Below are positions 46,486 through 55,773 of a DNA stretch of 64,000 nucleotides, piece after piece. Within the stretch, counting starts at the first letter, position 1, and each line of letters opens with the position of its first letter. Origin of the DNA: Marinicella sp. (GTDB lineage: Bacteria > Pseudomonadota > Gammaproteobacteria > Xanthomonadales > Marinicellaceae); NCBI GenBank assembly GCA_028284365.1, contig JANQRW010000054.1, positions 1 to 64,000 of the forward strand, given 5' to 3'. The position numbers and the translations under genes were made by a program. The notes under the pieces are model-generated. The model had not been told where the DNA came from, did not search any database, and saw only the letters and a program-made list of their open reading frames with translations.

Positions 46486-46881
46486 TTACTCTGAAATTTG
46501 ATCCGCCATTTTTCTTAATAATTCGGACAACTCGTTGCGATGAGTAAGGCGTTGGTCTAAATCATTCGACTTTTCTTGTAATTCACTGAGGATACTGGCT
46601 TCGGTTTCAATGATCCGGTTGTTTAGGCTGTCTTCAATGGTTTGCATCCGATCATTGTGGTCAGATTGTAGTTCATCCAGGTTTTTGTTACTGGTTGATT
46701 CCATCTTTTTCATGTTAGCACTGATTTGTTTATTCATGGCGTCTAATTGTTTTTTTAGAGCACTGAATTGGTTGCTAATCTCAGCTTCCATTTTGGCGAA
46801 TTTTTGTTTAATGTTTTTGGTTTGTTCACCAAATAAAATATCTCTTATTTGATCAACTGAATCATTATTTTTCTCTGACAT
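46486..46881 (-). CDS. coiled-coil protein, first gene of the GTPase operon
   Basis: The 131-residue protein is almost wholly helical with heptad periodicity (FSALKKQLDAMNKQISANMK, then long charged helices) and no membrane segment or cysteine. DSVDQIRDILFGEQ at the start looks like a short docking segment. It ends seven bases before the roadblock/OmpA-like gene, so it opens the four-gene operon. I infer a scaffold or effector for the GTPase. No family is recognised. Confidence 0.75.
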   Translation of the reverse strand: MSEKNNDSVDQIRDILFGEQTKNIKQKFAKMEAEISNQFSALKKQLDAMNKQISANMKKMESTSNKNLDELQSDHNDRMQTIEDSLNNRIIETEASILSELQEKSNDLDQRLTHRNELSELLRKMADQISE

Positions 46882-47079
46882 TTTAGTTTCGCTCCTGTCT
46901 GTATGTCTTGTCTTTACAATGGACTCTTGCTTGATTCTTAAACCAAGTTAACAAGTTTAAAAATCGATCTGTATATTGTTGAAAAATTTACTAATAACAG
47001 TGCATTAAGAGTACATTTTCCGCTTCAATCAGCTCATTTTCAACTCTTTTTCTTAATAGGCTGAATAAAGCAAAAGTTC

Positions 47080-47757
47080 TTATACTTTGATCAGCCGGTA
47101 ACCTTTGTGGTATACGGAAACTAACTTCCAACCTGTAGAACCATCAAGCCCCAGTTTTTTACGCAATCGACTGATATGTGTATCAACTGTTCGTGTGGTG
47201 ATTGATGAACTTTTGGTCCAGATAGTTTCAAGTAAGTAATCCCGTGAAATCAAACGATCATGGTTACTGAAAAAATAGTTGGCCAATTGAAATTCTTTGG
47301 CTGTTAATTTCACCGAATGATCATTGTAAGTGATGCTGCTTTCTTTGTGATTAAATGTGAATGGGTCAATAGAGACGATTTCGTTTTGTGATGTGTGATA
47401 CCGGCGATGCAAAGCTTGTGATCTGGCAATCAATTCAGATTTTTTTATGGGTTTAACCAAATAATCATCAGCACCCTGATCTAAAGCGCGGACCAAATCA
47501 TCTTCGTGATTCCGACTGGTAACAAAAATCACTGGTAGATCTTTGTGTTCGCTGGAGCGTACCCAATTCAAAACCTCAATTCCACTGATCACTGGTAAAT
47601 TCCAGTCCAAAATCAAAAGGTCTGGTTGTTCGTAGGGGAGCTTTTCAATGAAGTCACGCCCATTACTGAAGGATTGACATGTGTGGCCTTTTTCAGCCAG
47701 CCAATGACTGACCAGTTCGGCTTGATCAGCATCATCCTCTAAAATAAAAATTTTCAT
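47080..47757 (-). CDS. OmpR-family response regulator
   Basis: The 225-residue protein has a receiver domain (LEDDADQ, phosphoacceptor Asp51 in LLILDWNLP, VTSR, Lys in LVKPI) and a C-terminal winged helix (residues about 130-225) with KLTAKEFQLANYFF, then VDTHISRLRKKLG and KGYRLIKV. It lies 198 bases upstream of the coiled-coil gene on the same strand, with no histidine kinase of its own beside it. The hybrid kinase in the operon downstream is the nearest candidate partner, and the regulator may control that operon. This is inference from position only. Confidence 0.9.
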   Translation of the reverse strand: MKIFILEDDADQAELVSHWLAEKGHTCQSFSNGRDFIEKLPYEQPDLLILDWNLPVISGIEVLNWVRSSEHKDLPVIFVTSRNHEDDLVRALDQGADDYLVKPIKKSELIARSQALHRRYHTSQNEIVSIDPFTFNHKESSITYNDHSVKLTAKEFQLANYFFSNHDRLISRDYLLETIWTKSSSITTRTVDTHISRLRKKLGLDGSTGWKLVSVYHKGYRLIKV

Positions 47758-47845
47758 CCATTTAATTCCTGAAAGTTACAATGGTTATAGTGATATTCTA
47801 ACCCAGTTTAACAATTTTTAACAAATAACTGATTACCTTTGTTTT

Positions 47846-49207
47846 TTAGTGATTAATTAAATCAATGAATTTTTCTTTTATATTTGTTAATGGTGCCCTT
47901 ACCATATGGTTAAAATTCAGCCTGGATTGGTAATAAACTGACTTCATATGGCTCATTGAGACAAAGCCTTGATATCCATGATAACTGCCCATGCCACTCA
48001 TGCCAACACCGCCAAACGGTAAGTTTTTCTGAGCGAAATGAACCAGGGTTTCGTTGATGGACAATGAACCGGATTGTGTTCGTTCTCTGATGCGTTGAAT
48101 GGTGTTATTGTTGTTGCTGAACAGATAAAGCGTCAATGGTTTATCACGCTGGTTAATGAAATCGATTGATGCGTCCAGATTTTCAGAGCTGATAATAGGC
48201 AGGATGGGCCCAAAAATTTCATTTTTCATGATGGGGTGAGACAATGGTGGATCCAAGACCAGAGTGGGCAGTATTTTTTGTCCCTTATCTGTTGCCCCTC
48301 CAATTACGTGTATTTTTTGATCTTCAATGCCGCCTAACAACTGGTTTAACCGTTGGTGGTGGTTTGGATTAACCACGCTGGTGTAATCTGGGTTATCTTG
48401 AGGTGAAGGGAAGGATGCTTGGATTTCCTTTTTAAGTGCTTGAACTAAATCGGCTTGGCGGCTTTTTTTAAGCAAAATGTAATCCGGTGCTAAACAGGTC
48501 TGCCCAGCATTGAACCACTTACCGCCAACAATACTTTTTGCAGCCTTTTTCAGTGAATAGTTATCGTCAATCAGTACTGGCGATTTGCCTCCCAGCTCTA
48601 AGGTAAGAGGAGTCAAATTTTCACTGGCATTATGCATGATAATTTTTCCAACCTGAGTTGAGCCTGTAAATAAAATATGATCAAGTGGCAGACAACTGAA
48701 TTGATTGGCCACTTCAACGTCGCCCAGAACCACAAAAACCTCGTCTTCAGCAAACACTTCGGCTAATAATGTTTTAGTAAGTTCAGCAGTTTTGGGTGTT
48801 ATTTCAGAAGGTTTAATCATGACGCGGTTACCAGCGGATATGGCCGCAATCAATGGTCCAATAACCAGATTAAAAGGGTAATTCCAAGGGGCCATGATAC
48901 CAACCACACCTTTTGGCTGTGGCGAAATCGAGCATTTTGATGGGTAGAATTTCCAGTCTGAGTGCCAAGTCTTTGGTCTGACCCATTGTTTCACATGTTT
49001 GATGGTGTATTTTATTTCATCCAGACAGACCATGATTTCAGCCAGCAAAGATTCATGTGTACTGCGGTGGCTGAAGTCCTGATTAATCGCCGTGATGATT
49101 TCATCTTGTTTTAATTTAATAACTTTTGCCAGTTTTTTTAATCGATCAATCCTCTGTTTAACTGTAAAAGATGGCAGTGATTGCATGGTTTTGATTTGAG
49201 TTTTCAT
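47846..49207 (-). CDS. aldehyde dehydrogenase (coniferyl-aldehyde-dehydrogenase-like)
   Basis: The 453-residue NAD(P)-dependent enzyme has the catalytic cysteine in WFNAGQTCLAPDYILL, the general base glutamate in LTLELGGKSPVL, and the cofactor motif FTGSTQVGKIIM. The short form without a long N-terminal arm and with WNYPFNLVIGPLIAAI resembles class 3/CalB aldehyde dehydrogenases that oxidise fatty or aromatic aldehydes. It stands 35 bases after ntrY, in the place usually taken by ntrX, and is probably part of the fmt-rsmB-ntrY transcript. Confidence 0.88.
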   Translation of the reverse strand: MKTQIKTMQSLPSFTVKQRIDRLKKLAKVIKLKQDEIITAINQDFSHRSTHESLLAEIMVCLDEIKYTIKHVKQWVRPKTWHSDWKFYPSKCSISPQPKGVVGIMAPWNYPFNLVIGPLIAAISAGNRVMIKPSEITPKTAELTKTLLAEVFAEDEVFVVLGDVEVANQFSCLPLDHILFTGSTQVGKIIMHNASENLTPLTLELGGKSPVLIDDNYSLKKAAKSIVGGKWFNAGQTCLAPDYILLKKSRQADLVQALKKEIQASFPSPQDNPDYTSVVNPNHHQRLNQLLGGIEDQKIHVIGGATDKGQKILPTLVLDPPLSHPIMKNEIFGPILPIISSENLDASIDFINQRDKPLTLYLFSNNNNTIQRIRERTQSGSLSINETLVHFAQKNLPFGGVGMSGMGSYHGYQGFVSMSHMKSVYYQSRLNFNHMVRAPLTNIKEKFIDLINH

Positions 49208-49242
49208 ATTCTGATTTACACCATAAGAGGTTTCGGCTTTGA

Positions 49243-51393
49243 TCAGGCCAACGGCAGTTTGATTTTAATGATGGCGCCATGATCGTGATTTCTGGCCTCG
49301 ATTGTACCACCATGTTCTTCGACAATTTTTTTAACAATGGCTAAACCCAAACCGGAACCACCTTGTTTGGTGGTTTCGTAGGGTTCGAATACATGCGCTA
49401 TGATATCAGGGCTGAAACCACTGCCATAGTCTTTGATGGCTAACAGTAAATGGTCGTCAAAAACCTGTGTGGTAATTTGGATTTGGATGTCGCTTTGATT
49501 AGCACTTTCTTGGGTATTTTTAATGAGGTTAGTTAACAACTGAGTGATGCGTCCGCGATCTAATAGCAGCCTGGGTTCAGGTTCTGATAGTTGTGTATCA
49601 AACTGAATGCCTGGGTGCGAAAGGCTGTATAAATCGACAGTTTCGTTGATGAGTTGGTTTAAACCACCCAGTTCTTTTTTCAATTCAGGAGGCTTGGCGT
49701 AGTCTGAAAAGGCATTAACTAATGTTTTGAGATTTTCCACTTGGGCTACGATGGTTTGGGTGGCACGGTCTAAAACTTCATTTTCTTCCTGTCCAAGTTT
49801 GCCACTTAAACGCATGTGAATACGTTCGGCTGAAAGTTGAATGGGTGTCAGGGGATTTTTGACTTCATGTGCTAAGCGCCTAGCGACTTCACTCCAGGCT
49901 GCATCACGTTGTGCTTGATTGATAATGGTTTGATCGTCAAAAACAATCACATGACCACCACCTTCCATTTCAGCTTCACTGATTTGGCTGCCTCTAACCA
50001 GTAATACCCGCCGCAAAGAATCTTCAGCAATCAGCACTTCCTGTTGCCAGAAATTGGTTTTCTCTGCCACTTTTTGTTTGATTAAGTCAATCAATGGAAG
50101 AAGTGTTGGATTTTTCATCGCCAGATAGTCGATATTCTGGTTGATTAAACTGCGTTTTCCCAAGTGAAGAATCTTGTGTGTGGCCTCATTGCTTAAACGA
50201 ATCAAAAAATCATTATCGATGCTTATAACACCACTGGTTAAATGTGACACAACACTTTCCAGATAAGCTTTTTGGTTTTCTGCTTCACTTTGTGCGCGAT
50301 GAGCCAGCGCACTTGATGTGGCAATCTGGGTTGACATTGAATTGAATGATTTCACCAGCAAACCTAACTCATCATCGGTTTCAACTGGAATGACTTTACT
50401 GAAATTTCCTTTGGTGATGGCATCAGTGGCTTCTGATAACATTTTTATGGGCTCAACCAAACGTCTGGCAGATGAAAAGGCCCGCAACATGGCTAATAAC
50501 ACACTGATCAACAACACAATTGATAATATGATCATAAAAGTGTTCTTGAGTTGTTGCCGTTGGTAGTTCTGTTTGTCGTATTCGTGAAACTGCGTTTCAA
50601 TATTGATGGCCAAATTTCGGTACTCCTCAGGAATCGAAAACAAGCCTTGCAAAATTCGGCTCTGGCCTAGGTTGATAGAGCGATTACTGCTGATGGGTAA
50701 AACCACCCTGACTTGCATGCCTTCACTTCCGGTAGGCTCAACACGGGCATAATTGCGGTTGTTACTGACTTCTCTGAGGGTGTTTTGTGGCAAATTAGGT
50801 GCAACAAATTTAAGTGGGTCAATTGAAGCTGAGGTTATTAACTGACCATCGGGGCTGTAAATGCCCAATGAGGTTGCCTTGGAATCTTCCAACAAACGGT
50901 TCAAATATATGCCTTGATTCAGCGGATCAATGTCAGATAATTGAGTGGCAATACTTTTGCCGGTGTTTAGATGGGTTACAGTTTGGGTGTCGAGGAAAAT
51001 GTTACCAAGAGAAATCGCATCATTCAAGGCGTCATCAGTGGCCACATCAAACCAAGAATCAACGTATTGGTTAACCAACATGGTGGCAAACAAATACAGA
51101 ATAATGACTGGTGGTAAGGACAAACCCGTAAACATCAAAACCATCCGTGTGGTGAGTTGAATGCCTGGTTCTTTTTGCCGGCGTTTTAAGATTAACCACA
51201 CGATTCTTTGTGTGATGATCAAGATCAAAATAATAACAGCCAACACCGACGCCGCAAACAGCCAAATATAGATGCGATTGAATTGCTCGGCACCTTGGAC
51301 GGCTGTTCCAACCAAATACAAAGCGGCCAACAAAGTGACTACCAACATCAGGATTGGGATGTTTTTGTTGAATACCAATGCTTTGATGTTCAT
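49243..51393 (-). CDS. ntrY: NtrY-like membrane sensor histidine kinase
   Basis: The 716-residue protein has three N-terminal transmembrane segments and a periplasmic loop. A fourth helix near 285 leads to HAMP ([20 protein letters not shown]), then come PAS (about 375-480), the His box in [20 protein letters not shown], and an ATPase domain with [12 protein letters not shown] and [18 protein letters not shown]. This is the NtrY layout, and the fmt-rsmB-DUF4390-ntrY order is the usual one. The partner gene ntrX, which normally follows, is missing. The start overlaps the DUF4390 stop. Confidence 0.9.
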   Translation of the reverse strand: MNIKALVFNKNIPILMLVVTLLAALYLVGTAVQGAEQFNRIYIWLFAASVLAVIILILIITQRIVWLILKRRQKEPGIQLTTRMVLMFTGLSLPPVIILYLFATMLVNQYVDSWFDVATDDALNDAISLGNIFLDTQTVTHLNTGKSIATQLSDIDPLNQGIYLNRLLEDSKATSLGIYSPDGQLITSASIDPLKFVAPNLPQNTLREVSNNRNYARVEPTGSEGMQVRVVLPISSNRSINLGQSRILQGLFSIPEEYRNLAINIETQFHEYDKQNYQRQQLKNTFMIILSIVLLISVLLAMLRAFSSARRLVEPIKMLSEATDAITKGNFSKVIPVETDDELGLLVKSFNSMSTQIATSSALAHRAQSEAENQKAYLESVVSHLTSGVISIDNDFLIRLSNEATHKILHLGKRSLINQNIDYLAMKNPTLLPLIDLIKQKVAEKTNFWQQEVLIAEDSLRRVLLVRGSQISEAEMEGGGHVIVFDDQTIINQAQRDAAWSEVARRLAHEVKNPLTPIQLSAERIHMRLSGKLGQEENEVLDRATQTIVAQVENLKTLVNAFSDYAKPPELKKELGGLNQLINETVDLYSLSHPGIQFDTQLSEPEPRLLLDRGRITQLLTNLIKNTQESANQSDIQIQITTQVFDDHLLLAIKDYGSGFSPDIIAHVFEPYETTKQGGSGLGLAIVKKIVEEHGGTIEARNHDHGAIIKIKLPLA

Positions 51394-51935
51394 TGTGATG
51401 AATCCTGTGCAACATCAATTTGAAATTGTTGCCAGTCTGAATTGAAATTCCAGTCTGGATCAAACACATTAGGCAACTGCATGATGGAAGGTAGAGCCTG
51501 CTTATCCAAAAATATCCTGGTTTCAAAATAATCAGCCAGGGGGGTTGATTTGAACTCAAAAATGATTTCTTCCCCAAGATATGTCATTAATTCCTCCAAA
51601 CTCGCGAAACTCAATTTTTCATCAGTTCTGATGTTATGAAGTTGGTATAGGCTGTTGAGAGAAAAATAACGTACCTGATAAGTTTTAATGTTATTGGCTA
51701 AATTGTTATCAAACCACCAGTTCACTTCTTCATACAACTTCGTTTGCATCACAAAAGTGATGACGATGCCATTGTCGATGGCTTCGATGACTTTGTCAGA
51801 AATTGGTAATTCGTATATGGGTTTGATCAGTAAATTGCCATTTTTAACTTGTTGTTCGACGCGTAATAAATTTGCGGCACTGGTAATTGCAGTGAAAAGA
51901 ACAAACAGCAAAGCAATTAAAGTTTTTCTGATCAT
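51390..51935 (-). CDS. DUF4390 exported protein
   Basis: I choose ATG 51935, which overlaps the rsmB stop (ATGA) and begins a clear signal peptide (MIRKTLIALLFVLFTAITSA). A start at 51956 would lie inside rsmB. The 181-residue product has the DUF4390 pattern (GIVITFVMQTKLYEEVNWWF, then VRYFSLNSLYQLHN). Its function is unknown, but it is constantly found between rsmB and ntrY, so it may modulate the NtrY sensor from the periplasm. Confidence 0.85.
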   Translation of the reverse strand: MIRKTLIALLFVLFTAITSAANLLRVEQQVKNGNLLIKPIYELPISDKVIEAIDNGIVITFVMQTKLYEEVNWWFDNNLANNIKTYQVRYFSLNSLYQLHNIRTDEKLSFASLEELMTYLGEEIIFEFKSTPLADYFETRIFLDKQALPSIMQLPNVFDPDWNFNSDWQQFQIDVAQDSSQ

Positions 51936-53188
51936 GATTTTCGGCTTAATAAACAATAATAAAAGCCATCCATGTTGTCAGTTCCGGTGATGATTTGTTG
52001 GCCGTGCTCACAAACTTCGGCAGCGTCAATTTGAATGTCAATTTCTTCAAAGTTATCATTAGTTCTGAGAAATTTCTTAATTTGGCGTTCATTTTCAGAA
52101 CGAAATACAGAACAAGTAACATACAGCATCTGACCGCCAACTTTTAATAATTGTGCGATTTGCTGAAGGATTTGTTGTTGTAATTGAGTCAATTGTTGTA
52201 AGTGTTCTGGTTGTCTAAGCAATTTAATATCGGGGTTGCGCCTGGCCACACCAGCAGCACTGCATGGCACATCCAACAATATTTTGTCATACTTTGGTGT
52301 TTGAAACCAAGCATTTGGCTCGGTGGCATCGCCCACCATAATTCTGGAGGCGGTTAAGTTAAGTCTTTTGAGGTTTTCTTCAACCAGTCTTAAACGGAGT
52401 GGTTCTTTTTCAAGAATATCTAACTCAATCTCGCTGCTAAGCTCTAACAAATGACAACTTTTCCCGCCTGGGGCTGCACAGGCGTCCAGTATTTTTTCAC
52501 CAGTTTGAGGTTGGAGTATAGTGGCGGCATATTGAGCGGCAGCGTCTTGTACTGAGTACTGACCACCTTTGAGCTCCTGACTACCAGATGCATGTTGATT
52601 ATTTAATAACCATGCGGTTTTGATTTGGGTGTGCTGAGTGCCATCCATGGTTATGTTTGGATTTCTGCTGCGAATCCAAAGCGGTGGTTTTTGGTTGTTG
52701 GCTGCAATGATTTGTTGCCAGTGCTTTGGCCAATCTTTTTTCAGCAAATCAATCCACCATTGTTGGTGGTTGTATAGATTTTCTTCATTCTCGGTACTAA
52801 AGGTTTGGTCGCTGATGGTCAGCTTTAAAACTTTATTAATTAAACCGGTTGCCCAATGTTTGTTTAACTTTTTGGCGGCTTTGATGGATTCATTGACAAT
52901 GGCGTGATCAGGTGTGTCTAAGAATAGTTTTTGGGCCACACCCAAAGTTAATAATTCTGCTACGATTATATCTTTGACGGGTTTGGAAGTGAATTTTTGC
53001 CACCGTGCAGATGAATTTTGGTGGTTTCTGAGGGTTTGATAACAGAGGTTTTGAATCCAGGCTTTGTCCTGCTGTTCGGTGGTTTTTGGTAAAACGTTTT
53101 GTAGTGCTTGTTTCAAGTGTTGTTGTTTGTGTACCACTTGATACATAACTTGGGCAGCCCAATAGCGGGTGTTCAATCGTTGGCTCAT
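51932..53188 (-). CDS. rsmB: 16S rRNA (cytosine-967-C5)-methyltransferase RsmB
   Basis: The 418-residue enzyme has an N-terminal NusB-like RNA-binding domain (ALQNVLPKTTEQQDKAWIQ region) and a Rossmann methyltransferase domain. The SAM-binding motif is DACAAPGGKSCHLLEL, and the two active-site cysteines are in DVPCSAAGVARRNP and LYVTCSVFRSEN. It overlaps fmt upstream and the DUF4390 gene downstream by four bases. Length and order are standard. Confidence 0.94.
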   Translation of the reverse strand: MSQRLNTRYWAAQVMYQVVHKQQHLKQALQNVLPKTTEQQDKAWIQNLCYQTLRNHQNSSARWQKFTSKPVKDIIVAELLTLGVAQKLFLDTPDHAIVNESIKAAKKLNKHWATGLINKVLKLTISDQTFSTENEENLYNHQQWWIDLLKKDWPKHWQQIIAANNQKPPLWIRSRNPNITMDGTQHTQIKTAWLLNNQHASGSQELKGGQYSVQDAAAQYAATILQPQTGEKILDACAAPGGKSCHLLELSSEIELDILEKEPLRLRLVEENLKRLNLTASRIMVGDATEPNAWFQTPKYDKILLDVPCSAAGVARRNPDIKLLRQPEHLQQLTQLQQQILQQIAQLLKVGGQMLYVTCSVFRSENERQIKKFLRTNDNFEEIDIQIDAAEVCEHGQQIITGTDNMDGFYYCLLSRKS

Positions 53189-54114
53189 GCCTTATGCCAA
53201 TCTGTTTTGGCGGCCATGAATGCTGCAATTGACATGCGTTTTTTACCTGCTTTTTGTACTTCAGTTAGGCTCAGTTGATCAACTCCACATTGCAGAATGA
53301 GCTCGGATTTGTTTGCTTTGATAATCTGACCTGGTGAAACAGCTTCAGGTAATTCCTGTGTAATAACTTCGGCTGCCCAGATTTTGAGTTCATCCCCATT
53401 TATTTTAGTCTGGGTGCCAGGCCAGGGGTTAAAGGCTCGAATTTGTCGCTCAATTTGTGCTGCTGGTTGATTCCAGTCAACTTGTGATTCAGCCTTTTCG
53501 AGCTTATGTGCGTAAACAGCAAATTCATCATCTTGTTGTTTGGCTTCGGGTAGGGAGTCAGAAACCAACTCTTGTACGCATGCGACAATGGCTTCACCTC
53601 CCATCATACTCAAACGATCATGAAGGGTCTGTCCTGTATCATCAGGCCGAATATCAGTTGGATACATATGAAAAACAGGGCCGGTGTCCAAGCTTGCTTC
53701 CATTTGCATGATGGTGATTCCTGTTTGTTCATCGCCAGCGAGGATGGCTCGATGTATGGGTGCCGCACCTCGCCATCTGGGCAATAATGAGGCATGAATG
53801 TTCCAGCAACCGTGTTTGGGTAAATCCAAAATATTTTGTGGAATGATCAAGCCATAGGCCACTACCACCATCAAGTCTGCATTCAAACCACTGATCAACG
53901 CTTCAATTTCATCTGTGCGAAGGCTGGTCGGTTGATAGACAGGGATGCCATGTTTTTCTGCTTCAAGCTTGACTGCAGTTTTTTGCTTTTGTTGACCACG
54001 GCCTTTACGCCGGTCTGGTTGAGTAAAAACAGCTTTTACATTAAAGCCAGCCGCCACAAGGTCTGCCAAGGGAGGAACGGAAAAGTCAGGGGTGCCACAA
54101 AAAACGATATCCAA
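53185..54114 (-). CDS. fmt: methionyl-tRNA formyltransferase
   Basis: The 309-residue enzyme formylates initiator Met-tRNA. The catalytic triad region is NIHASLLPRWRGAAPIHRAI with Asn and His, followed by the Asp in MEASLDTGPVF. The N-terminal IVFCGTPDFSVPPL and the C-terminal OB-like domain are present. It follows tdk by 12 bases and overlaps rsmB. A def gene, often just before fmt, is not here. Confidence 0.95.
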   Translation of the reverse strand: MDIVFCGTPDFSVPPLADLVAAGFNVKAVFTQPDRRKGRGQQKQKTAVKLEAEKHGIPVYQPTSLRTDEIEALISGLNADLMVVVAYGLIIPQNILDLPKHGCWNIHASLLPRWRGAAPIHRAILAGDEQTGITIMQMEASLDTGPVFHMYPTDIRPDDTGQTLHDRLSMMGGEAIVACVQELVSDSLPEAKQQDDEFAVYAHKLEKAESQVDWNQPAAQIERQIRAFNPWPGTQTKINGDELKIWAAEVITQELPEAVSPGQIIKANKSELILQCGVDQLSLTEVQKAGKKRMSIAAFMAAKTDWHKA

Positions 54115-54126
54115 TTATATACTCCT

Positions 54127-54744
54127 TTAAATGTCTTCCAAAGGTAATGAAATCTGTGAAGGCTTGATACTGCCTTTGTCATGAAAAATTCGCTTGTACT
54201 CAGCACGAGAAACTGAAACATAACGCTCGTTGCCACCAATTTGGATTTGGGCACCAGATTTTATGGCTTTGCCCTCATCGTCAATGCGTACGACCATGGT
54301 GGCTTTTTTGCCAGTGTGACATATCGTTTTCAATTCACGCAGTTCATCGGCCCATGCTAACAGGTATTGACTGCCTTCAAATAACTCGCCCTGGAAATCA
54401 GTCCTTAAGCCATAAGCCAAAACAGGGATGTCCATTTTGTCAACAATTTCGGTTAGCTGATACACTTGAGCCTTGCTTAAAAACTGCACTTCATCAACCA
54501 ACACGCAGTCCACAGGGTCATGTTTGCTGACGAGCTCATAGATATTTTCGGTTTGGTTAAATACGATTGAGGGTGATTCAATACCTATCCTCGATTTAAC
54601 CAAGCCACGACCAAAGCGATCATCAATGGATGATGAGAGAATCAATGTTTGCATACCACGTTCTCGATAATTATGACTGGACTGCAGCAAATGTGTGGTT
54701 TTACCAGCATTCATTGCGGAATAGTAGAAATACAATTTGGCCAT
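54127..54744 (-). CDS. tdk: thymidine kinase with a degraded zinc site
   Basis: The 205-residue type II thymidine kinase phosphorylates thymidine for salvage. The P-loop is [16 protein letters not shown], the catalytic Glu is in [13 protein letters not shown], and the lasso region is [16 protein letters not shown]. Compared with E. coli Tdk (TICFCGRKA and SVCRKHYK, from memory), this protein reads TICHTGKKA and SVSRAEYK, so three of the four usual zinc ligands are replaced. Folding without zinc, or loss of the structural site, is implied. It is the first gene of the tdk-fmt-rsmB transcript. Confidence 0.92.
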   Translation of the reverse strand: MAKLYFYYSAMNAGKTTHLLQSSHNYRERGMQTLILSSSIDDRFGRGLVKSRIGIESPSIVFNQTENIYELVSKHDPVDCVLVDEVQFLSKAQVYQLTEIVDKMDIPVLAYGLRTDFQGELFEGSQYLLAWADELRELKTICHTGKKATMVVRIDDEGKAIKSGAQIQIGGNERYVSVSRAEYKRIFHDKGSIKPSQISLPLEDI

Positions 54745-54853
54745 GAAGGTATGCTAGAGGTTTCTGCTCGATTTTGTGATTTGGGTCAGGTTCACTGAAA
54801 AATGACAACTTATGGTGTTAATCTTTTAAGTTAATAACTGGTTATAGGCATAG

Positions 54854-55004
54854 AAAGGAATACTCTTGGGTCTTCATTCACTTTTGTTCCTGACAAAAGT
54901 GAAAGCGACCACAGCGAGCATGTCTTACTACCTCGGGCTTGCACTTTCTGATTCGCTATTGCTCACCAACCAAGTGCACCGGTCAAGCTGCTCAGCAGCT
55001 TTCC
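54854..55004 (+). repeat. dispersed intergenic repeat, copy B
   Basis: It shares both ends with copy A: AAAGGAATACTCTTGGGTCT at the left and GGTCAAGCTGCTCAGCAGC plus TTTCC at the right, and CTTACTACCTCGG inside. It also carries a module with an inverted CACTTTTGT/ACAAAAGTG and AAAGCGACCACAGCGAGCATG that matches copy D at 63305-63368 in reverse. It occupies much of the space between tdk and a broken EAL gene. No protein is encoded convincingly. Confidence 0.7.
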
Positions 55005-55104
55005 AATGTCATTTTTCTGATGTGTTTGACGTGTCACATCAATCAAGCAAGGTTCTCGTTTATTTAAAAGCCGAACATTTTAACAGAATCCATCATTCAT
55101 GTGA

Positions 55105-55353
55105 GCAGAACCCATAATCCATCTTGATAAGGAGAACATCGGTGAGAATGAAGACATGCGTAAACTTGCAAAAGGCATTGTCAAAATGGCACAGAAAAAT
55201 CAACTTGAAGCGGTGGCTGAATGTTATTCTCGTGCTAAACTAACAGACATAGCCATAAGGTTGGGTGTGGACTATTTGCAAGGGTTTTATCTGGGCAAAC
55301 CTCAACCCCATGTGTTTGTAAATGCCACTTTAGTAAAAGCGAAAAGCTGTTGA
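55105..55353 (+). pseudogene. C-terminal remnant of an EAL-domain (c-di-GMP phosphodiesterase) gene
   Basis: The frame reads IHLDKENIGENEDMRKLAKG, then MAQKNQLEAVAECYS and GVDYLQGFYLGKPQP. This is the end of an EAL domain, in which the last strand and QGFYLGKP loop are diagnostic. Only about 80 of 240 residues are left, the frame is closed by a TGA at 55102 upstream, and the catalytic EAL motif and most metal ligands are gone, so it cannot be active. Repeat copy B abuts it within 100 bases, which may record the event that destroyed the gene. An in-frame ATG at 55156 lacks a ribosome site. Confidence 0.7.
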
Positions 55354-55455
55354 TTGGTTTTTCAGCATTGGTTTTCTTCATTTGATATTTCTTAATTTAG
55401 CAAAAGCATAATTAAAAACACTTTTGTTGATTTAAAGTGTGTGCATAATATTTGT

Positions 55456-55773
55456 ATGAAAAATCAATGTATCCAGGTCTTTGTCAGCTGTGAATCATGG
55501 CAACAGGCAAAATCCATGGTTGATTCTCTATTGAATGGCCAAATAATTGCTTGTGCACAAATCGTGACAGGGGTGGAATCTTTTTATCGTTGGCGAGGTC
55601 AAATCGAACAAGCCAATGAGGTGTTGTTGATTTTAAAAACCACCCAAATACATTTTAAGGCCATAGAAACTCGCCTAAAAGCTTTACACAGTTACGAAAC
55701 GCCAGAAATTTTAGCTGTCCCAATTGTGGATGGTGCCAACGATTACTTAAAGTGGATTGATGAACAAGTCTGA
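55456..55773 (+). CDS. cutA: divalent-cation tolerance protein CutA
   Basis: I place the start at ATG 55456 (105 aa), since the GTG at 55441 adds residues not usual in the family. CutA is a small trimeric ferredoxin-like protein. Typical motifs are IIACAQIVTGVESFYRWRG and LLILKTTQIHFKAIE, then HSYETPEILAVPI. It overlaps dsbD by 14 bases; the same cutA-dsbD pair occurs in E. coli. Confidence 0.92.
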   Translation: MKNQCIQVFVSCESWQQAKSMVDSLLNGQIIACAQIVTGVESFYRWRGQIEQANEVLLILKTTQIHFKAIETRLKALHSYETPEILAVPIVDGANDYLKWIDEQV

